This document shows positions 7,029-15,126 of a DNA stretch of 22,403 nt, piece by piece. The first letter of the stretch is position 1. Each line of letters begins with the position of its first letter. Origin of the DNA: Brevundimonas sp. UBA7534 (GTDB lineage: Bacteria > Pseudomonadota > Alphaproteobacteria > Caulobacterales > Caulobacteraceae). The notes below the pieces were generated by a model. That model was not told the DNA's origin, made no database searches, and saw nothing but the letters and a program-made list of their open reading frames with translations. The position numbers and the translations under genes were made by a program. Location: positions 699 to 23,101 of the forward strand of contig NZ_DLMO01000117.1 of the NCBI RefSeq assembly GCF_002479325.1. Reading direction: 5' to 3'.

Positions 7029-7714
7029 GCGGCACGCTCGTCCTCTTCTCCGGCGGTCAGGACTCGGCGACCTGCCTCGCCTGGGCCCTGGACCGCTACG
7101 ACCATGTCGAAACCCTCGGCTTCGACTACGGGCAGCGGCACCGGGTCGAACTGGAGGCGCGACAGGTCGTTCTCGAACGTATCCGTTCGATCAGGGGCTG
7201 GGGCGAACGGCTGGGCGAGGACCGCGTCCTGGATCTGGGCGTGCTCGGCCAGATCAGCGACACCGCCCTCACGACGGACATGGAGATCGCCACCGCCGCG
7301 TCCGACCTGCCCAACACCTTCGTCCCGGGCCGGAATCTGCTGTTCCTCACCTTCGCCGCGACCGTCGCCTACCGCCGCGGCCTGAAGCATATCGTCACCG
7401 GCGTCTGCGAGACCGACTACTCCGGCTATCCCGACTGCCGCGACGACACGATCAAGGCGCTGCAGGTCGCCCTGAACCTCGGCATGGAGACCCGCCTCGT
7501 CCTCGAGACGCCGCTGATGTGGATCGACAAGGCCCAGACCTGGGCCATGGCGGACGACCTGGGCGGCCCCGATCTGGTCGAGCTGATCCGGACCGAGACC
7601 CTGACCTGCTACAACGGCGACACGGCCACCCTGAACGCCTGGGGACGCGGCTGCGGGACTTGTCCCGCCTGCGAACTGCGCGCCAGGGGCTATTCGGCGT
7701 GGAGCGAAGGTTGA
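7025..7714 (+). CDS. queC: 7-cyano-7-deazaguanine (preQ0) synthase QueC
   Basis: ATP-dependent amidation and dehydration of 7-carboxy-7-deazaguanine to preQ0, the base DpdA is expected to insert. The 229-residue protein has the PP-loop SGGQDS (9-14), 'GFDYGQRHR' (32-40), 'VPGRNLLFL' (100-108), 'YSGYPDCR' (132-139), and the zinc site C195, C210, C213, C216. This is complete and standard for QueC. The GTG at 7025 overlaps the queD stop by 4 bases (GTGA). It closes the modification half of the operon. Confidence 0.96.
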   Translation: MSGTLVLFSGGQDSATCLAWALDRYDHVETLGFDYGQRHRVELEARQVVLERIRSIRGWGERLGEDRVLDLGVLGQISDTALTTDMEIATAASDLPNTFVPGRNLLFLTFAATVAYRRGLKHIVTGVCETDYSGYPDCRDDTIKALQVALNLGMETRLVLETPLMWIDKAQTWAMADDLGGPDLVELIRTETLTCYNGDTATLNAWGRGCGTCPACELRARGYSAWSEG

Positions 7715-7800
7715 AGTCGAAATCTTGAAGAAAAGCCACCATTAGCAGTTGCATATTCCCGTCCGTCAGGTGAGTTTCAAACCGGGACTGGGGAGTGGGT
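7715..7800 (+). other. 86-base gap between modification and restriction halves
   Basis: The largest gap within the plus-strand operon. It holds TTGAAG at 7725-7730 and CATATT at 7752-7757, 21 bases apart, too wide for a confident sigma70 promoter. There is also GGGGAG (7790-7795) five bases before the dpdF ATG. A weak internal promoter is possible; I see no hairpin terminator. Confidence 0.35.
7790..7795 (+). promoter_or_regulatory. Ribosome-binding site deciding the dpdF start
   Basis: GGGGAG is 5 bases from the ATG at 7801. The alternative GTG at 7795 overlaps this site, so 7801 is preferred. Confidence 0.65.
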
Positions 7801-10278
7801 ATGAGTCCGGATCAACCGGGCCTGCGGGACAGTGAGGCCGAGGGCCTCGATTGGATCGAGGCGGGTCAAGTTCGATGTCGCGACGCCCTGCGCGTCGCGT
7901 CTGCGCCGGCGGATCGCCTCGCGCTGATCCGCTCGTTCACACGCCTCTGCGACGGCCTTCTCAGCCTCGAACGTGAAGGCCTGACGCTCAACGACGAGGA
8001 ATCCGCCCTGCTAGACCGCTTCGCCCTCGCCAGGACCGGCGACGGTCGACTCCTGAGGCTGGTTGAGGAGAACACCGCCCCCGCGGAACTCGGCCACGCC
8101 CTGCGCCTCGATCCAGGGTCGCGACGCGCTTTCATCCCGGCCTCAGCCGACGGCGTCCTTCGGCGGTCCACGACCTATCCGGCCTATCGGCACGCCGCAC
8201 AAAAGGCCGCTGTCCGCGCCATGGCGACCCAACCCCCCGGCTCAGGTCTTATGGTCAGCATGCCGACGGGATCCGGCAAAAGCCTGTTGTTTCAGATCGC
8301 CGCCCTGGAGGGTCGCCGAAGCGACCCTGGAGCCTGCGTGCTGGTCATCACCCCGACCATCGCCCTCGCTCTCGATCACGCGCGCAGTCTGTCCGCCATC
8401 CCCGGCCTCGAAGGCAGCCGCGCCCTGACGAGCGATACGACGGCGGAAGAAAACGCACTCATCGTCGACGCCTTCCGACGCGGCGAGGTTCCCGTTCTGT
8501 TGCTTTCGCCCGAAAAGGCCCTGAATCCCGGGGTCGCTGACTATCTGGCCGAAGCCGCCTCCCCAACGGCGCGCCTTCCAGGTCTCAACGGCCGGCTGAC
8601 GCATCTGTTCGTCGATGAGGCCCACATCATCGAAACCTGGGGGCGAAACTTCCGGCCGGATTTCCAGCGCCTGCCCTCTCTGCTCAATCGCCTGCGCTTC
8701 GCCAACCCCGCCGTCCGGGCCATCCTCCTGTCCGCCACCCTCCCCCCCTCGGCGCGCCGGATGCTAAAGGACTCCTGGGGTCTGGGAAGCGACTGGCTGG
8801 AGATCGACGCCCAACTTCCGCGTTACGACTGCGATGTGGTGGTGCAGGGTTTCGAAAGCGCGACCGAACGCGACGCCGTGCTCCGCCGCGTCATCGATCG
8901 CGCGCCGCGACCGGCTGTGGTCTACGTCACCGAGGTCGCCGACGCCAACGCCCTTTACGGGCAACTGACGAGCCAGGTCGGGGGATATCGCAGAGCGGCC
9001 CTTTTCACGGGCGCGACCACGGGCGTGGAGCGTAAGCGCATCATCGCCGAATGGGCGCGAGACGACCTCGACCTCGTGGTGGCCACCTCCGCCTTCGGTT
9101 TGGGGATCGACAAGAGCAACGTCAGATCGGTGATCCACGCCTGTCTGCCGGAAAGCGCCGCGCGCTGGTATCAGGAAATCGGCCGCGCCTCGCGCGACGG
9201 CGGTCAGGGTCTGGCCGTCTGCCTGTTCACGGACGGCTTTGGCGACAGCGACGTCACAATGGCCTTCGGCCTGGCCACCAAGGGCCTTCTGTCGCGCGAG
9301 ATCGCGGTGCCGCGGTGGGCGGCCATGCTCGACCAGGCCGAGGATTCTGATTTGGTAGGCGGCCACCGCCAGATCACCCTGAAACTTGACTCCATCCGGG
9401 TCGGTCTGGCCCCGCAATCCAGCGACTATAACCGGCAGTGGAACCGGTCGCTGCTGACGCTGATGCAGCGTGCGAACGCCATCAAGGTGCTGTCGGTCGG
9501 CGGCGACGGCGACGAACCCGGCGACTCCTGGCGCGTGGAGCTGACGGATCCGGCCTTGTCCGACCCGCTGGACGCCGCGCCGTGGGACCGGATCTATCTG
9601 GTTCGAGACGCGGAACTCGGACAGATCAGGGGCGATCTCGTTCCGTTTGAACAGATGATGCGCGACCCGGTCGCGACCTGCATCACCCGCCGCGCCTTCG
9701 AAATGATCGAAGCCCTGGCCATGGCGCCGCCGTGCGGGCGCTGCCCGGCCTGTCGGGCGACCGGCACGAAGCCACCGGACCACCTGTTCTGCGGCGGCCT
9801 CAATCAGGTCTGGGACACGCCGGCGGAGGGTGTCGCCAACCTCCCTAAAGGGGTCCTCCTGCTTGAGCCCGACGACCTGTCGTCGCGCGCAGGCTTCGCC
9901 GCCCTTCTGGCCAGGCTCAGCGAAGCCGGTTTTCAGCAGTTCGTCATCCCCGACGCCCTGGCCGAACAGACGGCCGAGGCGCTCAAGGACCTGCCCGGTC
10001 TCGGACAAACCCTCACCGCGCGGGAATGGTCGGGAGACACGCGGCCCGCACGCCTCGCCACCGCGGTGATACTGGACGAGGCCGATCCCATCGCAGCCGG
10101 TCAACTCCACAGCGTCGCCTCCCAAAGCCGCCTGTGGCCGGATGTGGTCTGGTGCGTGGTCGGCGAAGGCCGTCGCAAGCTCGGCGGCCGCCGTCTCGAC
10201 CAGGTCGTCTCGGCTCATGCGCCATTGTCCGAGGGGGCTCTCGCCGCCCCCGTCCCAGACTTCGGAGTTTCGTCGTGA
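7801..10278 (+). CDS. dpdF: DpdF, RecQ-like SF2 helicase
   Basis: 825 aa. The SF2 core is complete: Walker A 'MPTGSGKS' (154-161), DEAH (272-275) in 'FVDEAHIIETWG', SAT (311-313), 'VATSAFGLGIDKSNVR' (427-442), and motif VI 'QEIGRASRDGG' (458-468), all in RecQ style. A possible metal site follows at C645, C648, C651 and C664, then about 160 residues with no helicase motif, rich in Leu and Ala. It has no HRDC domain that I can see, and it is longer than housekeeping RecQ, which with its context supports DpdF. Expected role: ATP-driven unwinding or translocation in the restriction arm that acts on DNA lacking the 7-deazaguanine mark (inferred from the family). Its stop overlaps the GTG of the next gene by 4 bases. 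Confidence 0.85.
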   Translation: MSPDQPGLRDSEAEGLDWIEAGQVRCRDALRVASAPADRLALIRSFTRLCDGLLSLEREGLTLNDEESALLDRFALARTGDGRLLRLVEENTAPAELGHALRLDPGSRRAFIPASADGVLRRSTTYPAYRHAAQKAAVRAMATQPPGSGLMVSMPTGSGKSLLFQIAALEGRRSDPGACVLVITPTIALALDHARSLSAIPGLEGSRALTSDTTAEENALIVDAFRRGEVPVLLLSPEKALNPGVADYLAEAASPTARLPGLNGRLTHLFVDEAHIIETWGRNFRPDFQRLPSLLNRLRFANPAVRAILLSATLPPSARRMLKDSWGLGSDWLEIDAQLPRYDCDVVVQGFESATERDAVLRRVIDRAPRPAVVYVTEVADANALYGQLTSQVGGYRRAALFTGATTGVERKRIIAEWARDDLDLVVATSAFGLGIDKSNVRSVIHACLPESAARWYQEIGRASRDGGQGLAVCLFTDGFGDSDVTMAFGLATKGLLSREIAVPRWAAMLDQAEDSDLVGGHRQITLKLDSIRVGLAPQSSDYNRQWNRSLLTLMQRANAIKVLSVGGDGDEPGDSWRVELTDPALSDPLDAAPWDRIYLVRDAELGQIRGDLVPFEQMMRDPVATCITRRAFEMIEALAMAPPCGRCPACRATGTKPPDHLFCGGLNQVWDTPAEGVANLPKGVLLLEPDDLSSRAGFAALLARLSEAGFQQFVIPDALAEQTAEALKDLPGLGQTLTAREWSGDTRPARLATAVILDEADPIAAGQLHSVASQSRLWPDVVWCVVGEGRRKLGGRRLDQVVSAHAPLSEGALAAPVPDFGVSS

Positions 10279-11168
10279 GCGTCCTATCAAGCCCCCAGGG
10301 CTCGCCCGAACGAGTCTGGTCACTGCTGGCCGGACTGCAGGCCCTGGGCGGTCGGGCCGAGAGGTCCCTCATCGATGGCCTGGTCAACCCCGGCTATCTG
10401 GTGGGCGATGCTTCTGTTCTGGTCGAGACGACGCTGGCCTCCAACACCCACGGCGCCGCGACCAGCCTGGGCTTCCTCGCCCTGGACGGCCGCGAAGCCG
10501 TGGTGGACGCGGCGTTCGACGCCGCGACCGCCGACGACTTCGCCGACAGGGTGCATGACCGTCTGATCGCGCTGGAGGACGCCAGCGAAGATACGCCCCT
10601 GCTTGAAACCTACGCCTGGCTCGCCGTCGAGACGGATCGGCGCGCGAGCGTCGGTTGGATCTTCGACGTCCGTCGTGAAGACCTGGCCGACCAGGCCAGC
10701 GCGGCGCTTGGCGCCCGGGGCGAAGACGCACGCACCATGAACCCCACCAAATGGGTCGCCTGGCGGCGATGGATGGCCTTCCTGGGGCTGTCGGTGCGTC
10801 AACCGTTCACCAACAGCCAGGACCTGCCAGACCCGACCCGCCGCCTGCTGCGGGAACTCGAGCGAGAAACGCTCGCGCCAGGCGCGCGTCTCGCCGCCCA
10901 CGATTTCCTGCAACTAGTGGCCAGACGCCTGCCCTATCTGGACCGCGGCCGACTGTTCTCGAAATACGCCACGACCCTGTCCCATGCCCAATCAAACCGA
11001 CGGGTCAGCCCCCTGCTCAGTTTCGCCCTGGGCCAACTCCATGCCGAAGGGCGGATCACCCTGCTGGTGTCGGGCGACAGCGCCAATGTCGTCACGCTTT
11101 CAGGCGTGGAGGGGATGACGCCGTCGGCCTTCGACGCCGTCGTCGTGAATGTGGAGACGGCGGCATGA
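10275..11168 (+). CDS. dpdG: DpdG-like protein of the Dpd restriction arm
   Basis: 297 aa from the GTG at 10275. A GGAG lies 7 bases upstream and the start overlaps the dpdF stop; the frame runs further upstream only as antisense-like noise inside dpdF. No enzymatic motif is visible. The N-terminal 60 residues and the C-terminal segment 'SPLLSFALGQLHAEGRITLL' (245-264), followed by a strand-like 'NVVTLS', look like winged-helix modules, one at each end. The middle carries 'NPTKWVAWRRWMAFLGL' (156-172). The DpdG name is inferred from size and the F-G-H order typical of dpd clusters. Possible role: DNA-binding or adaptor subunit for the DpdH ATPase, to which it is coupled by an ATGA overlap. 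Confidence 0.6.
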   Translation: MSVLSSPQGSPERVWSLLAGLQALGGRAERSLIDGLVNPGYLVGDASVLVETTLASNTHGAATSLGFLALDGREAVVDAAFDAATADDFADRVHDRLIALEDASEDTPLLETYAWLAVETDRRASVGWIFDVRREDLADQASAALGARGEDARTMNPTKWVAWRRWMAFLGLSVRQPFTNSQDLPDPTRRLLRELERETLAPGARLAAHDFLQLVARRLPYLDRGRLFSKYATTLSHAQSNRRVSPLLSFALGQLHAEGRITLLVSGDSANVVTLSGVEGMTPSAFDAVVVNVETAA

Positions 11169-14100
11169 GCGGCGCGATGCAGGCCTGCTGGCGGGCCGAG
11201 GACGCCAAGGCGATCTTCGTCACCGAAGCCCTGGAGGGCGACGACGCCATCTTCCTGGCGACCCACACTCCCGTCGACGGGTTCGACGTGGCGGGCCGGG
11301 ACGCGGGCGAGATCAAGTCGATGGACGAAGCCGCCGTGCTGGATGCCCTCGCCAACGAGAACCGAACCCATGCCTTCTGTGTCGTCCAGGGTGAACCGGG
11401 CTCCGGCAAGTCCCACCTGATCCGATGGCTTTCGATCAACTGGCCGTACAAGGACGACGTCAAACTGCTCCTGCGCCGGGCGGACGGCAGCCTTGAAGGC
11501 GCTCTGTCGCAACTCAAGTCCCGCCTGCCGGAGGAATTCGCACCGCTGTTCGACAATCTGGGTCAGCGCCAGAAGGCGTCGACCCAGGGCCGAGCCAACA
11601 TCTTCCTGAGCACCCTGGCCAATACGCTTGAGGTCGGCCATTACGATCCCCCTCTGGACGATGAAGCCTGGTGCAGGGATTTCGGTCCCGCCGAGATCCT
11701 GAGCCATATTAGGGTCAGGTCGAAGTGGACCAGTCCCGGCCGCATTCTCGGCCTGCTCGAAGGCGCCAAGGGCGAGCGCAACTCCGCCTCGGCGACCTTC
11801 GACCTGTTCGATCTCCAGGCTCTCGCCGAAAGCCTGCCCGCCATCTACGGCAGCGGTGTCTCCGGCAAGGCCGAAGAACTCGCACGCCGTCTTCTTCGTG
11901 AGGAAGAGGTCATCACCGCCTATCGCAATGAAGGCTGGCTGGCGGATGAAATCGAGACCGACCCGGACGCCCAGCCCCGGCTCCGGACCAGCCTGGCCTT
12001 CCTCAAGGCGCTGAACCGCCGCAAGAACGACGCCATCCAGAACGTGCTCGGCGTTTCCGCCGAGGGCCTCAAGACCCTGTTCCGCAACGTGCGCCAGGCG
12101 CTCGCCCAGCGCGGACAGCGGCTCGTCCTGCTGCTGGAGGACATCACCTCCTGGGAGGGGTTGGACGACAGCCTCATCGACGTCCTGGTGTTCAACGCCG
12201 ATGCGCGGGGCGACGGCGACCATGCCGAGGTTTGCCCGCTCATCTCCGTGGTGGGCGTGACGCCGGCCTACTACGAGAAGCTGCAAGCCAACTACAAGCA
12301 GCGGATAACCCACGAACTCCGTCTGGGCGACGCCGACGGCGGCCTGCAGGACGTGGCGACGCTGCGCGACCGCCAAGGCCGCCAACGCTTTCTGGCGCGT
12401 TACCTCTCGGCCGTCCGCGCGGGCGAGAGCGCCCTGGGTCTGTGGCGATCGACCTTCTCGGCTGAGGAGCCGACCGAGCCCCCCAACCCCTGCCAGACCT
12501 GCTCCAACCAGACCCGATGTTTCGCCACCTTCGGACAAGACGAAGGCCGGGGTCTGTTCCCCTTCTCGCCCCGGGCGTTCGACCGCATGTTCGAGGCCCT
12601 GAAGGACAATGACGCGGGGCAAACCTGGCGCACGCCGCGCGGCCTGCTGCAGGCGGTGCTCAATCCGTCGCTGTCCCAGCCCGAAACCATCGCGGAGGGA
12701 CGTTTCCCGCCCCGTGTGATCGAGCCCACGGCCTTCCGCGACGAACTCAAGAGCGATCGGGCCCTCTCCCGCCGTCTCGATCAGATGGTCACGTCCAGCA
12801 TCGACGACGCCGAAGAGCAGGCGCGTATGCGCCGCCTGCTGGCCTACTGGGCGGATCCCGAACGGGCCGGAACCACCCTGGTCGATGGTGAACTCGCTTT
12901 CGCCGCCGCGCCGAAAAGCCTGTTCGACGCCTTCCAGGCCCCATGGTTGGGTGGCGAAGCGGCAGGTGAGGACGGCGCGTCGGAAGTCCGTCCGGTGGAA
13001 CCGGTGGCGAGCCTCGCCCTGGAGGACATCCAGGCCGAGGCGCCGCCGGCTCCTGTCACCAGCTATGGCGTGACCCGACCCGCACGTTCGCCCGTCACCG
13101 CCCCGAAGCCGAAGCGAGCGACGGTCAAGACGTCGGACTTCGAAGTTCTGCGAGCCAGCATCCGCGACTGGCACGCCGGAACACCGATCCAGACCGCCAG
13201 TCGCTGGAACCAGCATCTGCATGCGATCATCTCCAGGCTTGACGCCCGACGCATGGGAATGGCGCCGGTCCTGTTCTCACGCCTTGTGACGCTTGAACGG
13301 GTCAAGCTGGAGGGCACGACGGGCGGTGGCCGGGACTATCTCACCGTGCCGCGCGAAACCTGGGCCCTCAATGGTCTGGAGGCCTACCTGGCACTGGGAT
13401 GGGACAAGTCCCTTTCGGCCAGCGACGCAACCTTCCACCGTCGTAATCTTGCGACCTTCCTCAGGCGGCTTGAAGACCTGACAATCGCCTACGTCTCACG
13501 CCGCGTGCCCCGGGACAGCGCAGGGCGCCTCTGGCGCCCCGCCGCGACCTTCGCCCAGGTCTTGCTCGCGCGCGCCTGGCTACGCGGCGCGGTCTCCCCG
13601 TCCGCGCCGATCGCCAATCAACTGCGCACCCTGCTCAGTGACGAAGTCGAGGCGACCAGCGATCCGAGGGCCCGATCCCAGCCCTGGCAGGACTGGCTGA
13701 ACCAGACCGACAAGGTTCATGCCCGGTTGCGAGATGAACTGCGATTGCTGGTCTCGCTGACCGTGGACGACAGCGTCGCCATCCACGGTCTGACGGACGT
13801 CAGCGAGGTCGCGGGCGCCGTTCATCGGATGATCGTGTCCGGCTTCACCGATGCGGCTCCCCAGGGCGACGCCAACCTACCCGATGAATATATGAGGGCG
13901 CTGGAACTCGCCTCGACCTGGCGTGACAAGGCGGCCCACATCGACCGTACGGAGTTCTCGCAACTGAAGAACAGATCCGCGAACCTGCTGACCTCCCTGC
14001 GCAACAGCGCCATCGACCAGCATCTTCAGCGGCTTAGCAAGGCCATCACGGCTGTGGCCGCCTCGCTGCCCGCCGTCGCACCCGACAAGGTCACGTTCTG

Positions 14101-14431
14101 GAAGAAATACTACGAGAGCCTCCAGTCCCAGGGGCGGCTCGCGCCCGAAATCCTCCAACCCATGGAAGACTGGCTGTTGGACATGGAACTGCCCGACGGC
14201 GGAGCCCCGGAGACGCTCGCGCATCGACTGGGGTGGCTGGCGGCGAAACCCGCCCGCGCGCTCGACGATCTGGGCTCGCTCGCGGCTGAAGGCGAGCGCC
14301 TGATCGACATCCTGCTCGAACACACCGCCGCCTGCATCAAGGAGGCCTCTGGTGCAGCAACCCTGTCGACGGTCCAGGACCTGGGTCGAACCCTGATCGA
14401 GACCGCTCGCCGCCCGGAGGCTTCGCGATGA
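11165..14431 (+). CDS. dpdH: DpdH-like large ATPase
   Basis: 1088 aa from the ATG at 11165 (GGAG 8 bases upstream, ATGA overlap with dpdG). A P-loop 'GEPGSGKSH' at 76-84 and a Walker B-like 'LVLLLEDITSW' (320-330, D326) lie about 245 residues apart, followed by 'SVVGVTPAYY' as a possible sensor region. This is a STAND/AAA-like arrangement. A Cys triplet C443, C446, C452 suggests a metal knuckle. The C-terminal half (about 700-1088) has no motif I recognise and is largely helical. An Ala/Pro-rich linker occurs around 600-660. The restriction arm of Dpd contains a protein of this type and size after dpdG, hence DpdH. Its likely job is nucleotide-driven assembly or remodelling on target DNA (inferred). 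Confidence 0.7.
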   Translation: MSGAMQACWRAEDAKAIFVTEALEGDDAIFLATHTPVDGFDVAGRDAGEIKSMDEAAVLDALANENRTHAFCVVQGEPGSGKSHLIRWLSINWPYKDDVKLLLRRADGSLEGALSQLKSRLPEEFAPLFDNLGQRQKASTQGRANIFLSTLANTLEVGHYDPPLDDEAWCRDFGPAEILSHIRVRSKWTSPGRILGLLEGAKGERNSASATFDLFDLQALAESLPAIYGSGVSGKAEELARRLLREEEVITAYRNEGWLADEIETDPDAQPRLRTSLAFLKALNRRKNDAIQNVLGVSAEGLKTLFRNVRQALAQRGQRLVLLLEDITSWEGLDDSLIDVLVFNADARGDGDHAEVCPLISVVGVTPAYYEKLQANYKQRITHELRLGDADGGLQDVATLRDRQGRQRFLARYLSAVRAGESALGLWRSTFSAEEPTEPPNPCQTCSNQTRCFATFGQDEGRGLFPFSPRAFDRMFEALKDNDAGQTWRTPRGLLQAVLNPSLSQPETIAEGRFPPRVIEPTAFRDELKSDRALSRRLDQMVTSSIDDAEEQARMRRLLAYWADPERAGTTLVDGELAFAAAPKSLFDAFQAPWLGGEAAGEDGASEVRPVEPVASLALEDIQAEAPPAPVTSYGVTRPARSPVTAPKPKRATVKTSDFEVLRASIRDWHAGTPIQTASRWNQHLHAIISRLDARRMGMAPVLFSRLVTLERVKLEGTTGGGRDYLTVPRETWALNGLEAYLALGWDKSLSASDATFHRRNLATFLRRLEDLTIAYVSRRVPRDSAGRLWRPAATFAQVLLARAWLRGAVSPSAPIANQLRTLLSDEVEATSDPRARSQPWQDWLNQTDKVHARLRDELRLLVSLTVDDSVAIHGLTDVSEVAGAVHRMIVSGFTDAAPQGDANLPDEYMRALELASTWRDKAAHIDRTEFSQLKNRSANLLTSLRNSAIDQHLQRLSKAITAVAASLPAVAPDKVTFWKKYYESLQSQGRLAPEILQPMEDWLLDMELPDGGAPETLAHRLGWLAAKPARALDDLGSLAAEGERLIDILLEHTAACIKEASGAATLSTVQDLGRTLIETARRPEASR
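14416..14420 (+). promoter_or_regulatory. Strong ribosome-binding site for the 232-aa gene
   Basis: GGAGG 7 bases before the ATG at 14428, the best Shine-Dalgarno match in the operon. It suggests this last gene is translated at a higher level than the giant proteins before it. Confidence 0.65.
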
Positions 14432-15126
14432 CCGACAATCTGGTGGAACTCGAGGCGCTCCTCCCGAGCCTGCCGCAAGCCGTCGAGCAGAGACGGCTCG
14501 GCGATCAACTCCGAACGGCCGCGGACAAGCTCAAGGGCGCGCCCCAGCAGACCGCCAGACTGGAGGTGCTGTTCAACCTCGCACGGGTTCTGTCCGGGCC
14601 GGACGCCGTCGATCTGGGCGACGCCGTCGACACGACGAGGGGCATCGCCAGGGAGGTTGGTGAAAGCCTCAGCGAGGTCGACGACGAAGACAAGTTGCGC
14701 CAGGCGCTGTGGGCTTACGAAAAGGAGTTCACACCCGCGGTCCAGACCTTCGATCGAGCTCTCCGCCATCGCGTGAAGGCGAAGGCACAGAGCGACTACC
14801 AACCGCTCATCGCCTATGGAGCCCTCCTCGGGAAGATCGGCGCGACGGCCGAATTGGGTCAGCGCCTGACGGCCTTCGGAGCCAAGGCGACGGTTCCTAT
14901 CGACCAACTCCAGCCGGAAGATCTCCTCAAGGTCGTCCAGGATCGAGCGCGTGAGTTCGAACGCCTCCAGGAAGCCCGGGCCGCGCTCGTGGGCGCGGAT
15001 TCCGTCGGCACCTTCCTGAACGCCCTGGCCGAACGTCGGGCGAGCCTGGACATGGTGACGCCCGAGGTCTGGGCCTGGCTGAACGAGAACGACGCCCTGG
15101 GCCAGTTCTCGATCGTGCCGACCTAG
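14428..15126 (+). CDS. Small helical protein in the dpdI position
   Basis: 232 aa, ATGA overlap with dpdH and an excellent ribosome-binding site. I do not recognise a catalytic motif. The composition (Leu, Ala, Glu, Lys, Arg rich, only four prolines in the first 110 residues, and no cysteine) and heptad-like stretches at about 10-50 and 160-210 suggest a helical, perhaps coiled-coil subunit. Its place after dpdH and next to dpdJ fits the dpdI slot of known clusters, but I cannot confirm homology. Likely an accessory partner of the DpdH-like ATPase. The stop TAG at 15124-15126 interlocks with the stop of the convergent dpdJ-like gene. Confidence 0.65.
   Translation: MTDNLVELEALLPSLPQAVEQRRLGDQLRTAADKLKGAPQQTARLEVLFNLARVLSGPDAVDLGDAVDTTRGIAREVGESLSEVDDEDKLRQALWAYEKEFTPAVQTFDRALRHRVKAKAQSDYQPLIAYGALLGKIGATAELGQRLTAFGAKATVPIDQLQPEDLLKVVQDRAREFERLQEARAALVGADSVGTFLNALAERRASLDMVTPEVWAWLNENDALGQFSIVPT

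Noticed and set aside
7801..10278. Housekeeping RecQ
   Set aside because: Core motifs are RecQ-like, but there is no HRDC domain, the tail is unusual, and the gene is coupled to dpdG/dpdH.
8764..10323. 519-codon minus-strand open frame across dpdF
   Set aside because: Antisense shadow of a clear helicase in GC-rich DNA; no family motif, biased Arg/Gly/His composition.
10751..11164. N-terminal extension of the dpdH frame by about 138 codons
   Set aside because: It would overlap dpdG in another frame; the ATG at 11165 has a GGAG and the ATGA overlap typical of this operon.
10934..13222. 762-codon minus-strand open frame across dpdH
   Set aside because: Long only because of GC-rich third positions; no motif, and the plus-strand frame has Walker A/B and coupled start and stop.
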